A stretch of DNA of 64,000 nucleotides from Stropharia rugosoannulata (lineage: Eukaryota; Basidiomycota; Agaricomycetes; Agaricales; Strophariaceae): contig JANCIK010000007.1 of NCBI GenBank assembly GCA_028532985.1, forward strand, positions 1,240,001 to 1,304,000, in the 5' to 3' direction. Below the pieces are notes generated by a model. The model was not told the origin of the DNA. It worked only from the letters and a program-made list of their open reading frames with translations, and did not search any database. Position numbers and translations under genes: made by a program. Each line of letters starts with the position of its first letter. The first letter of the stretch is position 1. Shown here in pieces: positions 54,081 to 64,000 of the stretch.

Positions 54081-55667
54081 TCAGCACGAAGCTTCTCGCA
54101 AGATTCTTATGCACACCTTGATTACGTGTTCCCCCTCGCGCAGTGCCGCTTCCTCTCCACTCTTCCGAGTCCCAGGATTTGTTCTTCGCGGTAGGTCGTC
54201 CATCCGGAACGTTAGCCGCTCATTTGTCACTATAATCGTTGCGCGAGGCCTTGGCCTATTGCTTTTTGACGAACTGGTGATTGAGGATAGCACCCCCGGG
54301 CTCATTGGTGTCTCGTCCGCGGCCTTTCGTCCATCCACAATTTCCATGCGGTTATTGAGTATCGCGATCATGGTGTTCGCATACACCTTTGACAGTGCGA
54401 GGCCAGGCACTATGAATGCTGTTGTACCTCCGAAATACAGGCACAGATGTGTGATAGCTATGATAGCTGCAGTGCTCGTTAGTCTGCACACCTCTTTTTT
54501 CTCCTGGCTTTTGTCAAGACGCACCTGTGAACGCGCCTGTCTCGATGATCAGCCTGACGAGCTTGACGACCATGATATGCGTGTTGGGCAAGCCCGTTCC
54601 GTGGCGCATGAGCTACAACATCCTGATCAGGTCGTTAAATACAGTTCCCCGAGATTACTCACATAGTATGGCATTGACAGCGCTATCACGATATCGCATA
54701 TGGCGCCGATGCCATTCCACACCTTAAATATTTTTAAGTCGCCGTCGGAAAATGGAATGTAGGCTCGCACATGCTGGCTGTACTTACCCCAATAGACGCC
54801 ATCGATTCGCTCGCCCCATTGTTGGTTTGCTGTCCTAGCAATACTGAGAATGTGCGCGCGCGGAAAAACGTCGATGCGCAGATCAGTGCGGAGATGAGGG
54901 AACCCACCGCTAGCTAAGTAGGTCCGTTAAATCAGGTCGTCAGTAATGATATTACCGCCTCGGTGGACGTATACTCACCGCGCTTATTACTAATGGTGCC
55001 CCACGCGCCTTCGAAGTTGAGCTAATCTGTCCCGACTCGAAGCTATTTTGCGATATGCGCCATATTCGATATGCGAAGAAAAGCTGGCCGATTACGCCCG
55101 CTGAATTAAATTCAATATTTCTCTGAATATGAATGATAAAGTGCAACATTTGTGATACGTACTTATCCCGCCAGAAACTGGGATGCTGAACCAATGGTGG
55201 TATATGAGATCCACGACGTTCAACGGGTCCGCTGCGCCTACTGAATTTCCCAAAGCAATGAAAATATCGTGGAACGTCAGGCCGGTTTGCAGCACCTCCA
55301 GCGTGAAGACGATGTACACGAGGATTTTTGTCGCCACGCGATCTCTCGGAAATGCCATGTAATATGCATCTGTGTAGTCAAACGCGTAAGCTATGTAGCG
55401 TCCTTCAAAGTCAACCACATAGACTCACATATTTGGATAAACAATATACCCAGCAGCGCAGCGTTGAAGAATGCCGCAAGGACCTATGCGTAAGCTTCGT
55501 CAGCTTTTCCATATTTTTGAATGGTGTCAAAAAATGCAACACACCAAGTTTCCACTTCTGTAAAAGGGGGACGAGACACGAACCAGCCGCCGTAAATATT
55601 CGTGAAGCTATATGTCAAAAGGTGGAGGCACTTACAAGTCTTGCACAAACTCATCGCTCAGTGCCAT
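54081..55667 (-). CDS. DUF6534-type seven-helix membrane protein, gene 5
   Basis: ATG 55667 (MALSDEFVQDL, GTAAGT donor) matches the short first exon of the array genes. Later exons give DAYYMAFPRDRVATKILVYIVFTLEVLQTGLTFHDIF, then HHWFSIPVSGGI, GVIGQLFFAYRIWRIS, and a last exon with ITHLCLYFGGTTAFIVPGLALSK followed by VYANTMIAILNNR and a long Arg/Ser-rich tail ending at 54081. The motif order is that of the 38-47 kb array, but the sequence is more diverged (ILNNR in place of TFNNR). Function unknown. Exon boundaries are partly unresolved. Confidence 0.8.
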
Positions 55668-56737
55668 AGCTACGGGTAAAGCGAGATAGACCCAGTTGCA
55701 TCCTTTCCGGCGGCTTATATGCAACCTAAAGCGAATACATCCCCGGACGTAAGTAGGATCTTCTCACAGTACCTGACGGAGATTGCTTCAGCGATGAGTA
55801 TACCACTGTTGTGTCCAGTACTGATGCACGATGCTCAGATGGATCATAGAAACTTAGTTCTAAGTCAGGCGGTTTGATCCTGCGATAAGAATGAGATTCG
55901 GCCTGGCGCAGTAATTGCCTACCATGTAAGGCGATGAACAGTGCAGTGAACAAGTCCCTCTTGAGTTCTTCATTGTCGTACATATACCTGTCAGAGAGGA
56001 CACTGCATAAAGAGCTCTGGAGTATTTTCTTCTCCGCGTACAGCTTTTCTATCGAGACGCCGACAACTTCAAGCCAGATACTGCGCCTTTGCCGCTTGAC
56101 GGGTATAATCATTACGTTCTAAAGATAGGGTCATTACTTTTGGTGATTGAAATAGTCATCCAATCAGGCAGCTTATCATGCACAAACGTGCGTCCTTAGA
56201 GTTACAGCGCCCGCGAGAACTGCCTGCCCCAAAGTGAGCTAACTTAACAGTCAATCGGGATTTGAATCCAGCGCGCAGGCTCTGACGCGGAGCATATTTA
56301 GATTAGACAGTATCTTTTCATTTACATATGTATTCTCATCTTCTCAGCTTTGCATGTGGAGCACTTGTGGGTGTGCGCTATCGCCGTATTTGGTATAGGT
56401 GCTATCAACTAACCGCACCAGGCGAGAACCGGATAAGTCCTCGAGGCTGTAAGCGCCCATAACTAAGCGTGAGAATAATGCACAAAGTCACTGACACATT
56501 GTTCGGAATCGGAAGGTCTGGAAAATTCGCACAAACCTTTTTATTATTACAGCGACTTCGTCTGGGCGTTAAATATGGCTCGCGATATCGGTCTCTTCCG
56601 CAAGATGCTCTCAGGGATGCATATTTTCATCAGTTCATTCCCAAAATACATTATATCATTCGATTTACAGCTGTACAGAAGATCCGCCCAGTCGGAAGCG
56701 ACCCAAGTAGGGGTAATATCCTGCGGAATCAAATGCC
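55668..56737. other. Intergenic, with an unassigned ORF (55726-56112, minus)
   Basis: The 128-codon ORF starting MIIPVKRQRRSIWLEVVG has no motif I recognise and no paralogue here. It may be an exon of an orphan gene or chance. Nothing else is seen. Confidence 0.4.
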
Positions 56738-59079
<2,342 letters not shown>

Positions 59080-59758
59080 GTTTGTGATCTAGCAGTATCA
59101 GTAGTTAGTGGGAGTAGATAGGAAAGCAAGAATAATCAATTGCCTCGAGTTCAGCTATGTAGTCAGCGTCGTCGAGAAGCATTCCCCACGGGGAGTCAAG
59201 CGTGGGGGTTAAAAGTCCGAGGTTTCGCCGCTCCTGCACATTGTTTGAGAGAAGTAGCTGGAAGCTATGCCTAAAGGCAGCGATGTACTGTTTAATATTT
59301 TTGGGTATTCGCTGGTATTCGGTATCTATCATTCAAAGAAGTCATATTTTGATTAAGAGCAATTTGCTTTTTCTGGTAAAGAAGTTACGCTAATTGGGTT
59401 TGAAAAACGCCAGAGGTAAAAAATGAATTATGACTCGATATGCCGAGATACCATACACACTTGTGACAGTGACTATAAGTAATAGATAAGCCAGAGATGT
59501 GTGCCTCTGCGATTTGTGTATGTGGGGATGTATGTATGCTAAGGATGTATGTGAGATACTACAACTTTTATATAGAAACCAATGCAAGCGGCCGCTGCTT
59601 AGGGACCGTCCTGAATAAGTTACATAGTCCATAGATCGAACGAGAGCGAACTAGTCCCACAAAGAGTCCCCATTATTTAAGAAAGTTAAACCAAAAAGAC
59701 GATAAATCCCCACCTCGGGCAAACCAGGCCTGAGATGGGGGTACGACAGCGGCGGCTG
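59080..59758. other. Intergenic
   Basis: Between the GH1 start and the deubiquitinase stop. The ORF 59105-59332 (minus, about 75 codons) has no motif and is not called. Nothing else supported. Confidence 0.5.
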
Positions 59759-62700
59759 TCAGCACCGTTCGTACATGCAGATGTAGGCCTTTGCGCGGAG
59801 CACCTCTTCTAGAGTGGTGAGCCGGACGGCGGTGTCGCTGATATGCGCCCACTGGCGCTCCCTGGGCTTGGCTGGGGCACTCTCGCTGGCTGAGGCCCTG
59901 CTGCTCTCCGCAGGCGCATTGTCCGAGGCGAGAGTGGGTGGGATTTCCTGCTTGGTCGGGTCGGGAGATTGTGCTCCAGGCGTCTTCGCCTGCATAGGCG
60001 GTGGGTCGGAAGGGAGCGCTGTGTAGGCGACGTAATGCCCGCCAAGCTACAAACGCGTTCAATGCATATTCACTCAACGCATATAATAAACACGAAGGCT
60101 CACCATATTTCCTATGTGCACCACGACCGCGTAGAGGCGGTACATGCAACGCTCTTCCTTATCCTTCTGCTTCTTACTCTTCACTGCCTTTTTCTTCCCG
60201 AGGCCGTAGTCTTCCTTACGTGGGGCGAGAAAGGGCAGTAGATCAAGGTACTCGGGGAACGAGATGTAGTCGTCCAGCTTCTTGAACCCGTGCGAGAACG
60301 ACATGAAGGGACTCTTCGCCGTCTGCTGGAAGCGCTTCAAATGGATCACGAGCACGGGTGGAGGCGTCGAGATCAGGTAGCGTTTGTATGCCGGCCGCAT
60401 GATGACAGGCTTAGGCTTGCTGGGCTTCTTCGAAGCCGCCTGGCCTGAAACGGGAGCGGTGTGCCCTGTCGATGTCGACGTTGTTGAAGCCCCCTCCGCA
60501 GAACTCCCCCTTTTACCATCAGCACGGCCCCGCCTACTCGCCTCCGACTCTGCAGATACAGACGTATCCACTGAAGTATCGGTGTCATCGTCGGAACTAT
60601 CATTATCTGTTGTCGTGTCAGAGTACAAAGACTTCCGCCGGCGCCGTGACGGTATGCCCAGTGAGTCCCTGGATAGATAATCCGAGTTGGACTCGTAAAT
60701 CGGCTTTCGAGGAGGAGGGCGTGTGCTGTTTGCAGTGGAGTCTGTCCTGCTATCACCTTGATGTGGACTCGATTCCGCAGGCGCATCAGGGGGTGCAGTG
60801 GTGGATATCCTTGGGATAGGCATACCACCAGGTCCAGCTAGACTGCCGCTGCCCGAGCCAGACACGGCGGATGAGGAACCTGAGTCGTCACTGCCGTCAT
60901 CTAGAAGAGAAACGGGCTCGGTCGGGAGAGATGATACTGAGCGTGTATCGCTCCCGTCGTCTGCCTGCGCAAATGTTGACACCGTGGGCGTAGACAATGA
61001 CGTGGGGATATGCGTAGATGTTGGAGCGAGCAGTTTCAACGATGGTCGCGTTGGCTCAGGAGTTGACTTCTCTGCAGAAGCTTTCCCAGGTGCAATCCCG
61101 CTCACCTCTGGAACATTTAAGGCCACAGGCTCAGGTTTAGATAGCGAAGTTGCTTCTCCCTCGTCGTCATCTTCCGCGTCTGAGTCTTTCTCCCTTGGCA
61201 ATTGCCCATTCTGGATTTTCCAACATTGTCTGCAGCCGACCATGTTGTCACCGTCCAGAACCTCCACCGCCGTAAAGAGTCTCAGACACTCTTCAATGCC
61301 TGAAAAGCTGCGCCCCATACCGAGCCACACAGCCTTCTCTTTATCCGTCGTTGAGCTTATGCTCGTGTGATGTGTGTGTTGAGGGCCTGGTGGCTTGAAC
61401 AGCGAAAATGGATTCCCCAGAGAGGGAGCTGCAGATACATCAGCTAGAATTCGCCGTAGATACTCCGTCTCAGCTGCGGTGGGTTTTGGTGGCTTCGGCG
61501 ATTTCGATCTTTGCACTCCATGGAAGAGATGTGCGCCTAAAGAATGATGAGTATGCGGTAAATTAGGTTGAGGTGAAGAAGTGGATTGTGAGTGTGTTGT
61601 TGGAAGTGATGAAGACGACGACGCAGTACGGAATGGAATAGGCTTGTTAATGGATATGGTTGGTTGAGAATTAGTGGAAGTTGTAGATTCAGAGCCGTTC
61701 AGTAAGGGGCTCGACTTCGCAACGTCGGAAACAGCTCGAGTTTTTGGCGTGACTGTGCTATCATCAAGTTTTGAAATGCTAGGAGTACCTGGGGTGTTGG
61801 GGGTAGAATTGCGCATACCTAGGTCATCAACTACGCCTTCGAAGATGGGTTTTGGAATTCCCAGGTTTGAACGATCCATGGACCGGCTCTTGCGATCCCT
61901 GTCCTTCCTATCCTTCTCCTTATCCAGCCCCTTCGGCCGTCCAAGTCCAACACTTAGGCTGATCCGCCGCCCCAGCTTCACCCATCCCATGTCATCTTTT
62001 TGTGCCTTTTCCTTCTCCATTTCCTTCTCCGTCACTGCAACCACAGAGGCGCTCTCATGTCTCCCCCGTCGATCATTCGGTTCTAAAAATTCCACATGTT
62101 TCTCATCAGCGTTAGAGCCGTCCGAAAGCGCCTCCTCTTCAACCCCTGCTTTCTCCAGAGTGGACTCGGCCTCGACAGGCGCTTCGGGAACAGGTCCCGC
62201 TGGGGCCGGTGGCGTATCCCAACTTCTATCCGCCTGTCCAGCAGCGTCTGGATGAGGCTCGGAGTCCGCCTCTGCAGTCGATACATCCAAACTCCTCCGC
62301 CCCGCGAGCTCCTGCGCCGTCTCCTTGTCTGCACTGGGGCTCGGTGGCACCGATGACGCGCGGAGTAGCTCGACCGCATGTGCATGTGTGATCGGGGGGC
62401 GCGTGGGCGCTTTCCCGGCGCCCGGGAACTGGGTAAGCCTGCCTACGATCTTCTTGAGCCTGTCGCGCTTGCGGTTCTGCGGGAAGTAGTCCTCGGCCTT
62501 GATGCTGAGGCTGATATCGTTGAACTCTTCGTAAGTCTGCGATATGTGCTTGCATTTCTGGCAGACGAGTATGCTCGTCAGCTCGCCCCCGAAGATCATG
62601 TCAGCAAATGACAGCAGTGGGAGCTCCGCGGGCGCTGTGGTATCCGTTGCGAGCGCATGCAGGCCGTTGGAGGTGATAGTGGTCCGCCGCCGTTTCTTGG

Positions 62701-63375
62701 GGGGATTCGGTGGCTGGCGCTTTTTGATGATCTGAATGCAGTCAGGCGGGGAACAGCCGGAATGGAACATGGGTGGCTCACATCTTGCTCCTCCATGCGC
62801 ATGGCGTCCAGGAGGATGCGCAGAAATTCATGGGCATCTTGCTGGGCGAAATCGAGATACTGTTCATACTTTTTTCCGAGCGCAGAGAGTATCGGTCTGC
62901 ACAAATTAGCACGTTAGCGCACTAGCATGGGGAGCATACATACTTTGGGCTAAGCACTTCTTTTCTCCTCGCCGCCTGGCTGTCCCAAGCCTTGTACATC
63001 ACCGTCAGGAACATGTCCCCTATGGGCATTGTGTTGATCCACGGCTGCTCGTACGTCCCCGCAAGATTATGGCCGTTGGTCAGCTGTGGGGAACGCCTTG
63101 AGACAATCGGGGTGGCTGCAGTTGACTGCATCTCGAGCGGTATCGGGGCAAAAAGAACAAGATCGGAGAGCAGGCGGGTGGCTATCAGCTAATAGGCAGT
63201 GAGCGACATCCAACCATGAAAGACAGAGACTTACGCCCTGCAAAACCGAGTTCATGAAGCATGTATTGCCATGGTTTATCAGTCCGGGGGGCAGGTAGGC
63301 CTTCTTCTCGCTTTCTTCGCGCTGTCTTCGCTGCTTGTAGAGTTCCTGAGGAGTCTGAGACTTGGTTTTGGCCAT
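59759..63375 (-). CDS. USP-family ubiquitin carboxyl-terminal hydrolase (1138 aa)
   Basis: Five exons: 63375-63235, 63188-62944, 62896-62782, 62731-60104 and 60046-59759 (3417 nt, 1138 residues). Cys box in exon 1: GLINHGNTCFMNSVLQG (catalytic Cys). Then QQDAHEFLRILLDAM, FGGELTSILVCQKC with ISQTYEEFNDISL, and the His box late in the protein: VLVIHLKRFQ ... GGHYVAYTAL (catalytic His). About 550 residues of Ser/Pro/Thr-rich disordered sequence are inserted between the two halves of the catalytic domain. The C-terminal helix ends in KAYICMYERC. The arrangement recalls USP16/45 (fungal Ubp16-like) enzymes, which remove ubiquitin from proteins, but subfamily and substrate are inferred. Confidence 0.92.
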
Positions 63376-64000
63376 CAGATACTTGCGCGGGGGTTATGGA
63401 TGGCCTTGGCCGTCGTCCGCAGGCTTCAACGACTTGTTTTAATATGACTTTCGGAATCAAAGCGCAGCGGCTTCAGCGGCGCAGCCGTGACGTGACAATT
63501 GCCGACCCCGGTGCCGGGGTCATCTTCGCCGTTTGGCCACTGGTTCGTGTATGTACGCACATCATTCAACGTCTCTTTTTCCTTGGATCAACTCTCGCAC
63601 GTCCTGCTCAGCCTTCCTCTCGCGCCTCGTCCCGTCCCCTGCCCCTCTCGTCCATCATCCCGTCCCCTCTCCGCAAGTCCCCGCCATCCTCTGCAACGTC
63701 CTGCCCCTTTCCTCAACAGTCCTGCACGACGACAGCTGCCAGCTGGCACCATCCCGCCCCCTACTCCTGACGCGGACGGCCCGCTCCATCCGAGGGACTG
63801 CCCACGCTCTGCACCCGCCACACCAAACGGTCCCGTCGCGAAACCAGTATTCCATCCGCGCGCAGCCCTCGTGCTAACTGAAAGAGAACGTACCGAATGC
63901 CAATGTACTGAATTCACGCGCATACCGAGATGGCGTACCATAATCACGCCCAGAGACGTCGCAGCCGCTCCCACCCACGGACGATGCGGCCCATCGATTC
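63376..64000. other. Upstream region of the deubiquitinase gene, no gene seen
   Basis: Overlapping ORFs on both strands (63261-63770, 63533-63877, 63588-63974) in C-rich sequence lack any motif. They look like composition effects in a promoter or 5' UTR. The window ends here. Confidence 0.45.

Noticed and set aside
55726..56112. 128-codon ORF upstream of DUF6534-type gene 5
   Set aside because: No motif, paralogue or supporting splice structure. It may be real but cannot be supported.
56235..56275. tRNA-like T-arm (GGATTCAAATCC on the minus strand)
   Set aside because: No matching acceptor, D or anticodon stems could be folded around it on either strand.
59105..59332. 75-codon minus ORF ahead of the GH1 start
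   Set aside because: Short, no motif, and not needed by the GH1 model, whose ATG 59079 gives a complete N-terminus.
63261..63974. Overlapping long ORFs on both strands at the right edge
   Set aside because: C-rich sequence without motifs. They are read in several frames at once, which points to composition and not coding.

Overview
This is nuclear DNA of a filamentous basidiomycete, most probably an Agaricomycete. The evidence is short GT-AG introns of about 46-75 nt, class I hydrophobin genes, an array of seven-helix DUF6534-type membrane proteins, a CorA-like transporter with the GMNI motif, an intracellular GH1 beta-glucosidase split into 15 exons, and Ty3/gypsy-type LTR retrotransposons. 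The exon models marked as complete were checked by hand for GT(GC)-AG ends, reading phase and a total length divisible by three. There is no transcript evidence, so all splice sites are predictions.

Left arm (1-8718): two tandem class I hydrophobin genes with duplicated promoters (the first runs off the window), about 3 kb with no recognisable gene, and an F-box pseudogene on the minus strand split by an 805-bp inverted-repeat element.

8719-30918: one very large LTR retrotransposon, called 'the outer element' below. It lies on the minus strand, its two 1213-bp LTRs appear identical, and its target duplication is GCGG. It carries gag, a second ORF, protease and pol. Between pol and the 3' LTR it also carries about 6 kb with four genes in antisense orientation, most with several introns and two with good TATA boxes. 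Its gag gene has been hit twice: by a complete 6.2-kb chromovirus (22560-28755, apparently identical 463-bp LTRs, CTGTC duplication) and by a 136-bp LTR-derived mini-element (21846-21981, CTAAC duplication). Without these insertions the outer element would be about 15.9 kb. It is dense in the 8-bp palindrome TGCGCGCA, which I did not find elsewhere in the window, and several of its antisense introns begin inside that motif. This element is the most unusual object here.

The outer element sits between two head-to-head F-box copies. The right copy (31816-33477) is open except for one premature TGA. To its right lie a CorA-like Mg transporter gene (plus) and a Bin3-type methyltransferase gene (minus) whose coding ends overlap, then four DUF6534-type genes on the minus strand (38.2-46.9 kb), a 716-bp Mutator-like MITE, the mRNA-decapping gene dcp1 diverging from an unidentified gene, a fifth DUF6534-type gene, the GH1 beta-glucosidase and a USP-type deubiquitinase. 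The right third is ordinary host sequence. The left half is dominated by mobile DNA.
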